Below are positions 43,610 through 53,003 of a stretch of DNA of 64,000 nucleotides, piece by piece (positions within the stretch are counted from its first letter, which is position 1; the number at the start of each line of letters is the position of its first letter). Source of the stretch: Lewinellaceae bacterium (GTDB lineage: Bacteria; Bacteroidota; Bacteroidia; Chitinophagales; Saprospiraceae); contig JACJYL010000002.1 of NCBI GenBank assembly GCA_020636105.1, positions 806,001 through 870,000 of the forward strand, in the 5' to 3' direction. Made by a program: the position numbers and the translations under genes. Below the pieces are notes generated by a model. It had not been told where the DNA came from and did no database searches. It saw only the letters and a program-made list of their open reading frames with translations.

Positions 43610-44150
43610 TAGATTCAATGAAACTATGGAATAGTTCCTCGTTTCAAAATGTTCATATCCTAAAATTTTTATTCCAAAAAGCAGATAAAAACGGCCCTTT
43701 TTTAGAAGGAAATAGTATAAATATACTGATAATCAATAACTTACATTTTTTCGTTCAACACTTTATCCACATTTAGATTACAAATTTTATAATTTTAATC
43801 GATTCATAATCAGCTATTTACGAACTTTTTCCACATTGTGTGAATAACTTTTTATGCCATTTAGTCATTTTTCTTTTAGTTTTGTAGCCGGACGACCATC
43901 TAATTATTTCCATCCGACCTAATACTGGTTTATTCGGTATAGTTCGGGTAAAATTTCCTCCAACAGCAGCATAATTTTGTTTAAGCAAAAAGCCTTTGCT
44001 TGAACTTAACATAAATTTGGTTTACCCCCTGTTTCCCTCAAAAAAGAAAGGCCACAGGGAAGTTTTCAATTGACATGAAAACAACATTGACAAAACATAC
44101 TATAGAATAATTTATTAACCGATAACCAAACATCATTAAATCAATCGTAC
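43610..44150. other. 541-bp leader region upstream of nrdJ
   Basis: No credible ORF. TAGTTTTG (43877-43884) is a perfect TAnnTTTG element but lacks a TTG at the right distance. AGTATAaaTATACT (43714-43727) is a small palindrome. AAGCAAAaagccTTTGCTT near 43983-44001 is a hairpin. I looked for cobalamin-riboswitch boxes and paired NrdR boxes because the downstream enzyme needs adenosylcobalamin, and found neither convincingly. Confidence 0.5.
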
Positions 44151-46718
44151 ATGGAAGTTAAAAATGGCATCAAAATCGATGAAAAAGTGACAGGCAAAGA
44201 ACAGAGTTACACTTTTGATGAAGCACTGCAAGCCTCAACGGATTACTTCAAGGGAGATTCTCTTGCGGCTAATGTATGGGTAAACAAATACGCACTGAAA
44301 GATTCCCAGGGAAGAATATACGAGCTGACACCGGATGATATGCACCGAAGACTCGCCAATGAAATTGCCCGTGTAGATGCCAAATACATCAATCCCTTGT
44401 CACCGGAAACATTTTATGACGCCTTTAAAGATTTCCAATACATCATCCCTCAGGGAAGTCCGATGGCCGGTATTGGCAATAAATACCAGGTTTCTTCCCT
44501 GTCGAATTGTTTCGTAATAGGCAACAACGCCGATTCTTATGGCGGCATCCTTAAGATAGACGAAGAACAGGCCCAGTTGATGAAACGTCGTGGAGGAGTA
44601 GGCCATGACTTATCCCACATACGCCCGACAGGCAGCGCCGTGATGAACAGCGCCCTGAGTTCCACGGGGATTGTGCCTTTTATGGAACGCTTTTCCAATA
44701 GTACAAGAGAGGTGGCACAGGATGGAAGGCGCGGCGCTTTGATGTTATCCGTTTCTGTCCAGCATCCGGATGCTGAATCCTTTATTGATGCCAAACTCGA
44801 GCAGGGAAAAATCACCGGTGCCAATGTTTCCGTTCGTATTACGGATGAATTCATGCGGGCTGCCTTAAATGGCGATACCTTCGTTCAGCAGTACCCTATT
44901 GGTTCTACCGAACCCACTTTTAAGAAGGAGATCAATGCAAAAGGATTATGGGAGAAGATCACTTTTAATGCATGGAAATCCGCTGAACCAGGCGTTTTGT
45001 TCTGGGATACCATCATCCGTGAATCTGTCCCGGATTGTTACGCTGATCTGGGTTACAAGACGATTTCCACCAATCCATGTGGTGAAATTCCGCTATGCCC
45101 TTACGACAGTTGCCGCCTGCTGGCCATCAACCTGTACAGTTTTGTCGAAGAGCCCTTTTCTAAAAAGGCTTATTTCAATTTTGAAAAATTCGGAACCTAT
45201 GTACACCTGGCTCAAAGAATCATGGACAACATCATTGATCTTGAGCTGGAGAAGATCGACCAGATCATTGATAAAATTGACAAGGATCCCGAAGATGTTT
45301 CAGTAAAATCTACCGAAAGAAAACTTTGGGAAAAAATACGCAAGACCTGTGTGGAAGGACGCCGTACCGGAATTGGCATCACCGCTGAGGGAGATATGCT
45401 CGCAGCCCTGAATCTTCAATACGGTAGTAATGAAGCCATCGATTTTTCCGTTGAAGTACACAAAACGCTCGCCCTGAACGCATACAGATCTTCTGTTGAC
45501 ATTGCGGCAGAGCGTGGTGCTTTTTCCATTTACGATGCCAAGCGGGAAGCGAATAATCCGCTCATCAAAAGAATCAAAGAAGCCGATCCTGTTTTGTATA
45601 AGGATATGGTCAAATACGGTCGCCGCAATATTGCGCTGTTGACGATTGCCCCAACGGGAAGTGTCAGTCTTATGACCCAAACTTCATCAGGCATTGAACC
45701 ATGCTTCCTGATTGCCTATAAAAGACGCAGGAAAGTCAATCCAAATGACCAGGCATCCACCATTACTTTTGTAGATGAGGTGGGCGACAGCTGGGAAGAG
45801 TACAATGTTTTTCACCATAAGTTCGTCACCTGGATGGAAGTCAACGGTTTTGACACCCGGGAAGTTCAGCTGTGGCCAAAGGAAAAACTGGATAAGCTTA
45901 TTGCCCAATCCCCTTATCACAAGGCAACCGCCAATGATGTGGACTGGGTTCAAAAAGTAAAAATGCAGGGACAAATCCAGCAATGGGTGGATCACTCCAT
46001 TAGTGTTACCGTTAATGTTCCCAATGAAACGCCTGTAAAAATGGTCCGGGAGATTTATAAAACCGCTTGGGAAAGCGGATGTAAAGGTTGTACTATTTAC
46101 CGGGACGGTTCAAGAGCCGGTGTTTTAATTTCCAAAGAAACCAAACAAGACAACCAGGGATTCATGGAAAGTTCTGCTCCAAAACGTCCTGAAAAACTCG
46201 AAGCTAAAGTGGTACGTTTCAAAAACAGTGACGAAAACTGGATAGGCGTCGTTGGGCTTTTTGAAAACAAACCCTACGAGATCTTTACCGGAAAGGCGGA
46301 AGATACTTTCGGTCTGCCCACTTATGTAAATAACGGATGGATCATCAAGGCCAAGGAGGCGGACGGCAAGAACCGTTATGATTTCCAGTTCCAGGATAAA
46401 TCAGGATACAGGGTGACCATTGAAGGGTTGTCCCGCTCTTTTGATAAGGAATACTGGAATTACGCCAAATTGATCTCCGGTGTGCTCCGCCACGGAATGC
46501 CCATCCAGTATGCGGTAGAATTAGTAGATGGTCTCAATGCTGAACAGGATTATATCAACACCTGGAAAAACGGAGTCGTGAGAGCTTTAAAACAATTCAT
46601 TCCTGATGGAACGGTCGCCTCTAAGGAGGAATGTACCGAATGTGGTGAAGAAGGAGGCCTGGTTTATCGGGAAGGCTGTTTAATTTGCCACAATTGCGGT
46701 TTTTCTAAATGTGGATAA
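44151..46718 (+). CDS. nrdJ: Adenosylcobalamin-dependent ribonucleotide reductase (class II)
   Basis: An 855-residue enzyme that reduces ribonucleotides to deoxyribonucleotides using adenosylcobalamin, oxygen-independent. N-terminal SLSNCFVIGN holds one of the redox cysteines. RRGGVGHDLSHIRPTGS is the specificity loop region. STNPCGEIPLCPYDSCRL holds the finger-loop Cys and Glu that carry the radical. LTIAPTGSVSLM is the phosphate-binding PTG loop. ESGCKGCTIYRDGSR follows, and the C-terminal ribbon CTECGEEGG ... CLICHNCGFSKCG is typical of the NrdJ tail that receives electrons. The ATG at 44151 follows a 540-bp leader. A strong terminator follows. Confidence 0.97.
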   Translation: MEVKNGIKIDEKVTGKEQSYTFDEALQASTDYFKGDSLAANVWVNKYALKDSQGRIYELTPDDMHRRLANEIARVDAKYINPLSPETFYDAFKDFQYIIPQGSPMAGIGNKYQVSSLSNCFVIGNNADSYGGILKIDEEQAQLMKRRGGVGHDLSHIRPTGSAVMNSALSSTGIVPFMERFSNSTREVAQDGRRGALMLSVSVQHPDAESFIDAKLEQGKITGANVSVRITDEFMRAALNGDTFVQQYPIGSTEPTFKKEINAKGLWEKITFNAWKSAEPGVLFWDTIIRESVPDCYADLGYKTISTNPCGEIPLCPYDSCRLLAINLYSFVEEPFSKKAYFNFEKFGTYVHLAQRIMDNIIDLELEKIDQIIDKIDKDPEDVSVKSTERKLWEKIRKTCVEGRRTGIGITAEGDMLAALNLQYGSNEAIDFSVEVHKTLALNAYRSSVDIAAERGAFSIYDAKREANNPLIKRIKEADPVLYKDMVKYGRRNIALLTIAPTGSVSLMTQTSSGIEPCFLIAYKRRRKVNPNDQASTITFVDEVGDSWEEYNVFHHKFVTWMEVNGFDTREVQLWPKEKLDKLIAQSPYHKATANDVDWVQKVKMQGQIQQWVDHSISVTVNVPNETPVKMVREIYKTAWESGCKGCTIYRDGSRAGVLISKETKQDNQGFMESSAPKRPEKLEAKVVRFKNSDENWIGVVGLFENKPYEIFTGKAEDTFGLPTYVNNGWIIKAKEADGKNRYDFQFQDKSGYRVTIEGLSRSFDKEYWNYAKLISGVLRHGMPIQYAVELVDGLNAEQDYINTWKNGVVRALKQFIPDGTVASKEECTECGEEGGLVYREGCLICHNCGFSKCG

Positions 46719-46784
46719 AACAAGAACGGAAAAATCATTAACAAAATCCGATCGGGGGAATCACCTCGTCTATGAGAAAATTTT

Positions 46785-46817
46785 AACGCCCGGGCAATTT
46801 TGTCCGGGCGTTTTTTA
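46785..46817 (+). terminator. Intrinsic terminator of nrdJ
   Basis: AACGCCCGG (46785-46793) pairs with CCGGGCGTT (46804-46812), followed by a T-rich tail. Confidence 0.93.
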
Positions 46818-46981
46818 TTTACCAAAAAAATATTTTACAGAAATACATTTATCATGAATATATCATTGGCTTTTTAGTTGCATTCAATTATTTTCTTTGT
46901 TAAAAAATTAAATTACAGTATATTACACTTTCTTAATAAGCAATACAACCAAACCTTATTTTTAACTAAAACCACAACATT

Positions 46982-47344
46982 ATGAATGGGATTATTAACT
47001 TAGGTAAGTACATCTTTGCGCTTCCAATCGCTATTTTTGGCCTTTTTCATTTTATGAATGCAAAAGGAATGGCCACCATGGCTCCCTTTGGAGGTGAGAT
47101 CATGATTTACATTACCGGAGCGGCATTAATTGCCGCAGCGGTGAGTATTTTCATTGGCAAGATGGACAAGCTGGCATCTTTATTACTCGCATTGTTGTTG
47201 CTCATCATTTTACTGTCGGTATGGCTACCGGGAGCTATAGATGGAGATCAGACCGCTACATCCATGGTGCTGAAAGATCTTGGACTTACGGGGGCTGCGC
47301 TCATGTATGCCGGTATGGCAAAGGACAAATCCGTTGTCGGGTAA
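46982..47344 (+). CDS. DoxX-like small membrane protein
   Basis: A 120-residue protein with four hydrophobic helices. The start GKYIFALPIAIFGLFHFMNA and the second helix IYITGAALIAAAVSIFIGK resemble DoxX/SURF4-type proteins common in Bacteroidota. The third helix is LLLALLLLIILLSVWLPG, and the last is GAALMYAGMA. The family has been linked to thiosulfate metabolism and oxidative stress in other organisms, but no partner is nearby here. The ATG at 46982 follows an AT-rich spacer. It is bounded by terminators on both sides and so is probably transcribed alone. Confidence 0.8.
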   Translation: MNGIINLGKYIFALPIAIFGLFHFMNAKGMATMAPFGGEIMIYITGAALIAAAVSIFIGKMDKLASLLLALLLLIILLSVWLPGAIDGDQTATSMVLKDLGLTGAALMYAGMAKDKSVVG

Positions 47345-47377
47345 CTCTTTCGTTTGTTCATACTCAATTAAATACAA

Positions 47378-47417
47378 AAACGGTCAGGCATATGATGTGC
47401 CTGACCGTTTGTTATTT
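47378..47417 (+). terminator. Terminator between the DoxX-like gene and the esterase gene
   Basis: AAACGGTCAGGCA (47378-47390) pairs perfectly with TGCCTGACCGTTT (47398-47410). It serves the two convergent genes; the A-run before the stem also gives a T-run on the minus strand. Confidence 0.92.
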
Positions 47418-47448
47418 CCAACCGATTTTGGACCTGAAAAATAATCCT

Positions 47449-48861
47449 TTATTGCACTACCACGAACCGCTTCCATCCGAAATGTCCCTCTGAAATATTG
47501 ACCTTCAGCCAATACAAACCACTTTCCAGGTGGCCAACCGGCCATGACAGTGTTCCGAAAATATCGAAAATTTCATGCCTGGTTACCCTTTGGCCTAAAG
47601 TATTAAAAACTTCAAAAGTGATTCCTTTTTCACTATCTGTTTTGTGAAAATCAAATTCGATAAACAAAATATCACTTGCCGGGTTCGGGTAAAGTCGAAG
47701 ATTATTTTCCAAATCCACCTCTGTCGTTGCATTGGGAAATTCAAAAAAAACAGGAAAAGGTTCCGACAACTCAGGCCCGCACAAAACCGCGGGTACAATG
47801 GGCTGGAGGGGAGCAGGGCAATTGGCCACAGGGCTTGACCGGATCATTTCCACATGCTTTTGAATGGGAGCTTCCCCGAATAAACTCTTCCCTAAAAACC
47901 ACAATACCTGTTCCTGGATACGCGGCCACCATTCAGGTTCAAATACATCGTGTCCAAAACCGGTACCGGTTAAAAGATAGCTGTCACCCCCTAAATTTTG
48001 CTGACGTTGAACCAAAGGACAAGCACCGAATACCGGAATCCCGTAAGTATTACAGCAGGGATAAACCGGCTCAGCTCCGTAGTACACCACCCCATCATCC
48101 GTTCCATGGATGGCCATGAGATCAATGTGAGTTTCTTCCGGGTCGATCCAGGTGGTATCATACATGGCTCCCGACAGGCTAAATACCGATTTGATCCCTG
48201 GGATATCCTCTAAATTACCCTCCAGGTAATCTGGCCAGGTACCGCAACCCGCGCAAATTTCATTGGCTTCTTCCTGGTCCATGTAGGCGACATTAAGGGC
48301 TGTGAAGGCTCCGGCGCTGTGCCCGCCCACTGCAATTTTGTCCGGGTCAATAGGATAAATATCACTATGATCTATCAGCCAGTTGATGGCATCCTGTACA
48401 TCCACCGCGGCAACGTATGAGGAAGGAACCAGGGAATTGCCCCAGGAGACATTACAGGGAAAAGTCAGGGCTCCGGCTATCAGGCAATCATTTCTTTTAC
48501 ATAACCTGTATTGAACGGAAACCGCCACATATCCCAATTGGGCCAGCCATTCCGCTTCATCAAAAAAACTGGAAAAGTTGCCCCCTATGAATCCTCCTCC
48601 GTGAATCAGCACCACCAGGGGCCTTTTTTCGTCCGGTTCAAGATCAGCAGGATAATAAATTCTTAGGGCCAGGTTTTCCAAAATCCCCAATCCAATTTCA
48701 TCGATCTGGTAGGCTGATTTATAAACAACCTGCTCATATTCGACGGGATGGAGGTACGGATAATATACTCCGTTTCCCTCCACGATGGCCTGTCCTTTGA
48801 TACCCTTAAGGCAAACAAAAAAATGGATTAAAGTCAGCAGTATTATTTTTTTCGAATTCAT
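47449..48861 (-). CDS. Secreted alpha/beta hydrolase with T9SS sorting domain
   Basis: A 470-residue protein. The signal peptide is MNSKKIILLTLIHFFVCLKG. The hydrolase resembles BD-FAE/carboxylesterases: oxyanion motif LVVLIHGGGFIGGNFS, nucleophile elbow IAVGGHSAGAFTALN, and probable catalytic His in GTGFGHDVFEPEWW with an Asp in AIHGTDDGVVYY. The last 80 residues form a T9SS type A sorting domain, with LRLYPNPASDILFIEFDF and a final GLYWLKVNISEGHFGWKRFVV, so the protein is exported across the outer membrane. Cysteine pairs around residues 125-240 (CKRNDC, CAGCG) suggest disulfides. The substrate is likely an ester of a polymer or small acyl compound. Confidence 0.88.
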   Translation of the reverse strand: MNSKKIILLTLIHFFVCLKGIKGQAIVEGNGVYYPYLHPVEYEQVVYKSAYQIDEIGLGILENLALRIYYPADLEPDEKRPLVVLIHGGGFIGGNFSSFFDEAEWLAQLGYVAVSVQYRLCKRNDCLIAGALTFPCNVSWGNSLVPSSYVAAVDVQDAINWLIDHSDIYPIDPDKIAVGGHSAGAFTALNVAYMDQEEANEICAGCGTWPDYLEGNLEDIPGIKSVFSLSGAMYDTTWIDPEETHIDLMAIHGTDDGVVYYGAEPVYPCCNTYGIPVFGACPLVQRQQNLGGDSYLLTGTGFGHDVFEPEWWPRIQEQVLWFLGKSLFGEAPIQKHVEMIRSSPVANCPAPLQPIVPAVLCGPELSEPFPVFFEFPNATTEVDLENNLRLYPNPASDILFIEFDFHKTDSEKGITFEVFNTLGQRVTRHEIFDIFGTLSWPVGHLESGLYWLKVNISEGHFGWKRFVVVQ

Positions 48862-48998
48862 TCCAATATTTTTTAACTCGGTAAAAGCGATTAAAGAACA
48901 ACAAGTTTCTTACAGTACACTTGAAAAAGAAAAACCCTAAGCGTAAGTATAAGAAAATATAAGTTTCATTGTACGCTGTAAGAAATAAACAAAAGGTG

Positions 48999-50594
48999 TT
49001 ATTCTTTAACCACGCTGACAGAGCCGGCCAGTTTCCCCGAAGACATGAATCGCAGCAGATATAAACCAGAAGGCAGGGTTTCCATATTGATCTCTTCAAA
49101 TGAGTTGGAAAGGAACCGCTTGCTGATCAATTGACCCTGGGTCGTGAATATTTGCATTTCCACTCCATCGGTTACCCAGCCATCATTGATATCAATTTTG
49201 AGATACTGATTAAATGGATTGGGATAAACCTTAAATCGAATATCTTCTATCGTTTCAAATACGCTAACTACCTCCTCTGGCACCTCAAAGGTGAAGACCA
49301 TAAAAGTGAGACATTCATCGGTTACCGTAACAGTATAAGTTCCTCCCACTAATCCCGTCAAAACCGGATCGTCGCTTCCGTTATCCCACAAATATTCATA
49401 CGGAGGATTTCCTCCGGTCACCTGAAGGGAAACGGAACCATTGGCATTTCCTGTATTGGCAATAATGATAGTATCCTCAAGGATCATCTCACCGTATTCG
49501 TCCAATTCGACGATAACAGTACTATCACATCCGAGGTTATTAGGGATAAAAACAGTATAGGTACTGGCTCCCTGGACCATATTACCATCCGGAAGTTCGT
49601 AACTGTCTCCCTTACATACCTTTGCCATAAGCGTTGTTGTGCCCGGATCAGACACACTCAGGTTAGTGACAATGGTACTGTCACAACCGGAAACAGCCGT
49701 AAAATTAGTCTCATAAACTCCGGAAACCGTTACTTCCTGTCCATCGGGCAAGGTGTATATTTCTCCTGAACATATATAATCGAAGACGAACTCACTGGCA
49801 GACTCCAGAAAAGTAACTTGAGTAATAAAGGTACTGTCGCAACCAAGAGCATTGGTGGAAGTGGTTGAATAGGTTCCTGATTCATTCACAACCGTACCAT
49901 CCGGCAGAGCATAGGATGCCCCCTGACAAAGCGTTACTTCTGTAGTGCCGCCAAAAACAGCGGATACCGTTATGCTTTGCGAATAGGTAAATTCATTTAT
50001 GATGGCAGCATTGATCGAAAGTTGCATTCCCGTATTGATATCATTATAGGTTCCGCTTCCGCTAAATGCAACAGTTCCAAGATAATCATCCCCACCAAAC
50101 AGGTCATATTCCCAAACGGCCAACGTGTAATTCTGCGGTTCCAGGATGGCATTCATTTGGAAAGTGTGGGGCACGCTAAAGTTATAATTGCCCGCTGGTG
50201 TAGAGCAAATGAAATTGCCCTGACTATCACGAATGACCAGATACAGGTCTGGCAGGGGATCGAACAATCCCTGCCCCCAAGTGCCCGGAATACTATTTAC
50301 GGTAACATTGTTAATGACCAGCATTCCTGCCGCATCACTTGCCTGTAAGGTAATATTATAAACACCGGGTTCGGCATAGGTGACATTGCCAGGATTGATC
50401 TCCGTGCTGGTGCTGCCATTTCCGAAATCCCAAAAGTAGTCGTCGAAGGTCGCAAAAAGAGGATTAACGGTGATGGCTTCACCCCCACAAATTTCGGTGG
50501 AAGAAAGGGTAAATAATGGGGTATTTGCGCCTAATGGATTAATCAAAAAAATGAAAAAGAAAAGGCTTGAGAGTAGTGGATAAAGATTTTTCAT
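48999..50594 (-). CDS. Secreted PKD/SprB-repeat protein with T9SS sorting domain
   Basis: A 531-residue surface protein. The signal peptide (MKNLYPLLSSLFFFIFLINP) is followed by a PKD domain (YFWDFGNGSTSTEINPGNVTY). Three similar modules of about 60 residues follow at roughly residues 215-390, each with a Cys, the phrase LPDG, and a GCDST motif (for example ASYALPDGTVV ... LGCDSTFITQV). One SprB-like repeat contains GNPPYEYLWDNGSDDP. The T9SS type A domain ends the protein (FKVYPNPFNQYLKIDI ... GLYLLRFMSSGK). It has no recognisable catalytic part and is probably an adhesin or matrix protein. It is upstream of the secreted hydrolase in the same direction, 137 bp apart. Confidence 0.87.
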   Translation of the reverse strand: MKNLYPLLSSLFFFIFLINPLGANTPLFTLSSTEICGGEAITVNPLFATFDDYFWDFGNGSTSTEINPGNVTYAEPGVYNITLQASDAAGMLVINNVTVNSIPGTWGQGLFDPLPDLYLVIRDSQGNFICSTPAGNYNFSVPHTFQMNAILEPQNYTLAVWEYDLFGGDDYLGTVAFSGSGTYNDINTGMQLSINAAIINEFTYSQSITVSAVFGGTTEVTLCQGASYALPDGTVVNESGTYSTTSTNALGCDSTFITQVTFLESASEFVFDYICSGEIYTLPDGQEVTVSGVYETNFTAVSGCDSTIVTNLSVSDPGTTTLMAKVCKGDSYELPDGNMVQGASTYTVFIPNNLGCDSTVIVELDEYGEMILEDTIIIANTGNANGSVSLQVTGGNPPYEYLWDNGSDDPVLTGLVGGTYTVTVTDECLTFMVFTFEVPEEVVSVFETIEDIRFKVYPNPFNQYLKIDINDGWVTDGVEMQIFTTQGQLISKRFLSNSFEEINMETLPSGLYLLRFMSSGKLAGSVSVVKE

Positions 50595-50929
50595 GACGGT
50601 TGGTTTTATTAAAAAATGTGGCCGTAGCGGCTGTTCTTTTTGGAAAAAAGGTAAGCCCTCATTTTCTTATATTATCAGCCCTGCTGACCTGGTGATTGTT
50701 TATTTATCATCACATTTATCCAGGGTTTTATGTGAATTCCATCGCAAGTAGAGGAGACTTGCGGACAAAAAAAAGCAGCCGTTGAGTTTGATATTGAATT
50801 TGATGCAAACAGCCATTTTGTTTGAATCGGAACCGTTTACAACAATTTCCGCATCGTCTGCAACAAGCATTGGATTGTTGTTTATTTAATACTTAGTATT
50901 GAAAAAATCCGCAAAAAGAACGACCTTGT
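50595..50929. other. 335-bp divergent spacer between surface-protein and LytS-like genes
   Basis: It must hold both promoters. I see no full TTG/TAnnTTTG pair, RNA gene or ORF of note. Confidence 0.4.
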
Positions 50930-52102
50930 ATGACAACTATGAGTAAAATGATCACCAAAAGGCAGGCACGCTTTTTTCAATTGATGAAAAAAGATATCGT
51001 ACAACACCTGAGCTTTGGCCTGGGGGTATTTATTATTGTCTTTTGTATATTTTCCATCATTGCCTGGCAACAGGGAGCCATGGGAAGAAGTTCCATCATC
51101 GAGGCGTTCAATATTCCCAGCAAAATTGACATCTACTCCAAAATTTTTGTGGAGACCCTGTTTTACAACCTCATCCTGGCCATTCCCGTTTATTTCAATT
51201 TTTTCCTTGTTTTCAAAGGCCAGTTCCAACAAATATTTAAGATCAAACTCATCAACGAAGCCCAGCTTAAAGGGTGGGGATTTTATCTCTTTCTGGCAGC
51301 GAGTGCCTTTACCGCTTTTATTTTCGGCTGGAGCCTCACTCCGGGTTTTGACCTGGTGAGCAGAATAGTGGATCCCCAATGGTTTGTCAACTCCATCGTA
51401 ATTTTATTACTTATTCTTTGCACTTCCGGCATTTCGTTTATTAAGGATTCCATGGAGCGTATGAGGGCAATAGAACGAAGGGAAAGAATTCAGACAAAAC
51501 GTGAATTAAATTTCATAAAAAAGCAAATTCGTCCTCACTTTTTGTTCAATACCCTGGCCAACCTACAGATATTGGCCAAACAAAAATCAGAAGCCCTTCC
51601 TGACCTGATGGCCCAGTTGTCAAAACTCCTGAGATATTTGCTCTACGGCACCCATGAGGCTTTCGTGCCTGTAGAACAGGAAATAGATTTCATAAAAAGT
51701 TATGTCGCTCTCGAAAAACTTCAGCTGCCTTCCAAAACAGATTTTTCCCTTGAAATAACCGGCGACAATACCGTTGGTCAGGTCATTGCGCCCATGCTTT
51801 TGCTTACCTTTATTGAAAATTGCTTTAAACATTACAACAAAAAAGAAAGATCGGAAAAATTCATTCGGATATCCATCGGAATTGAAGCGAACTTACTCAC
51901 CCTTTCTACCGCCAACACTTTTAAAGTCAATGCCCAAAACGAACATAACATTATTCAAAATCGTTACGGTGGATTAGGATTGAAAAATGCACGGGAGAAC
52001 CTCAACCTCATCTATAAAGATCAATACGACCTGGAAATATTTTTGGAAGGAGACGTATATTTCACCAAATTAAAAGTTCCACTCCATGAAAAGTCATTTT
52101 AA
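50930..52102 (+). CDS. LytS/YehU-type sensor histidine kinase
   Basis: A 390-residue protein with four hydrophobic helices in the N-terminal 175 residues (for example FGLGVFIIVFCIFSIIAW and FVNSIVILLLILCTSGI). A short coiled segment follows, then a His_kinase domain with the phosphoacceptor in KKQIRPHFLFNTLANLQ, typical of the LytS/AgrC-like group. The ATP-binding region ends in RYGGLGLKNARENLNLIY. Such kinases phosphorylate a LytTR response regulator, here encoded immediately downstream with a 17-bp overlap. No periplasmic sensor domain is present, so the signal is probably perceived in the membrane. It is divergent from the T9SS surface protein gene. Confidence 0.92.
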   Translation: MTTMSKMITKRQARFFQLMKKDIVQHLSFGLGVFIIVFCIFSIIAWQQGAMGRSSIIEAFNIPSKIDIYSKIFVETLFYNLILAIPVYFNFFLVFKGQFQQIFKIKLINEAQLKGWGFYLFLAASAFTAFIFGWSLTPGFDLVSRIVDPQWFVNSIVILLLILCTSGISFIKDSMERMRAIERRERIQTKRELNFIKKQIRPHFLFNTLANLQILAKQKSEALPDLMAQLSKLLRYLLYGTHEAFVPVEQEIDFIKSYVALEKLQLPSKTDFSLEITGDNTVGQVIAPMLLLTFIENCFKHYNKKERSEKFIRISIGIEANLLTLSTANTFKVNAQNEHNIIQNRYGGLGLKNARENLNLIYKDQYDLEIFLEGDVYFTKLKVPLHEKSF

Positions 52103-52856
52103 CTGCATCATCATAGAAGATGTGGCTATGCAAAGAGAAAACCTTGCCAATATGCTGTCCACACGGCTCGATCTGAAAGTCATTGAGCAATTTGAAAGCG
52201 CGGATACCGCCTACGAATTTCTCTGTTCGCAGGAAAATAATAGGCCTGATATAATGTTCCTCGATATCCAGCTTGCTGAATTCAACGGGCTTGACCTCCT
52301 CAAGGCCATCCAGAAACTGAATCAAAAGCCGAAGGTCATCATCACCACCGCCCATCCTCAATACGCCGTTCCAAGTTACGACTACAATGTCAGCGGTTAT
52401 GTGTTGAAGCCCTTGGAAATGGATAAACTGAACCAGGCAATCGATAAGGTAATCGGGCAGCTTCAGCAGACCGGTGATTCAGGTATTTCGGCATCAATTT
52501 CACCAAAACAAGAGGTTCGGCCCTATATTCCCGTAAAGGAAGGCAATAAGATTATCAATGTTTTTTACGATGAGATCATTTACCTGGAAGGAGCCAATGT
52601 AAACGTAAATGTAATCACCCCGGTCGAGGTTCTTCTCACCCGGGACACGCTGAAAAACATGGCTGAATTGCTGAATCCATCCTCCTTCGTAAGGGTTCAT
52701 GACAGTTTTATCATCAATATGGATTATTTAAAAAGTTATGCCAAAAACCTTTCATCACTTGATCTGCAATATCCCGGACAGGCGCAAAAACACCCCATCC
52801 CCATAGGGAAAAAATACAGAGAGATGTTTAGGGAACGAATTCTTAAAAATGAGTAA
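52086..52856 (+). CDS. LytTR-family response regulator
   Basis: A 256-residue regulator. The receiver domain starts with FNCIIIEDVAMQRENLANML (acidic pair reduced to Glu-Asp), has the phosphoacceptor Asp in DIMFLDIQLAEFNGLDLL and the Lys in SGYVLKPLEMDKL. The LytTR DNA-binding domain covers about residues 145-256, with YLEGANVNVNVIT and SSFVRVHDSFIINMDYLKSY. The start overlaps the kinase gene by 17 bp, so the two are translationally coupled. Target promoters are unknown. Confidence 0.94.
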   Translation: MKSHFNCIIIEDVAMQRENLANMLSTRLDLKVIEQFESADTAYEFLCSQENNRPDIMFLDIQLAEFNGLDLLKAIQKLNQKPKVIITTAHPQYAVPSYDYNVSGYVLKPLEMDKLNQAIDKVIGQLQQTGDSGISASISPKQEVRPYIPVKEGNKIINVFYDEIIYLEGANVNVNVITPVEVLLTRDTLKNMAELLNPSSFVRVHDSFIINMDYLKSYAKNLSSLDLQYPGQAQKHPIPIGKKYREMFRERILKNE

Positions 52857-53003
52857 AACGGGTTGAATGCCTTTAGAGCATGTTTAAATTTCGTTTTAGG
52901 ATGCAGTTTTGAAGATATTTTAATAAAATATCTACATCCGTCTTGTAAAAACGTAGATCACAAATCCAAAATTCCGTATCTTCGCGCCTCAAAATAATCA
53001 GCG

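Noticed and set aside
43714..43727. AGTATAaaTATACT as NrdR box
   Set aside because: The half-sites differ from the NrdR consensus (ACTATATATAGT-like), it is single rather than paired, and it is over 400 bp from the gene.
43614..44150. Cobalamin riboswitch upstream of nrdJ
   Set aside because: None of the conserved boxes that I can recall is present in the leader.
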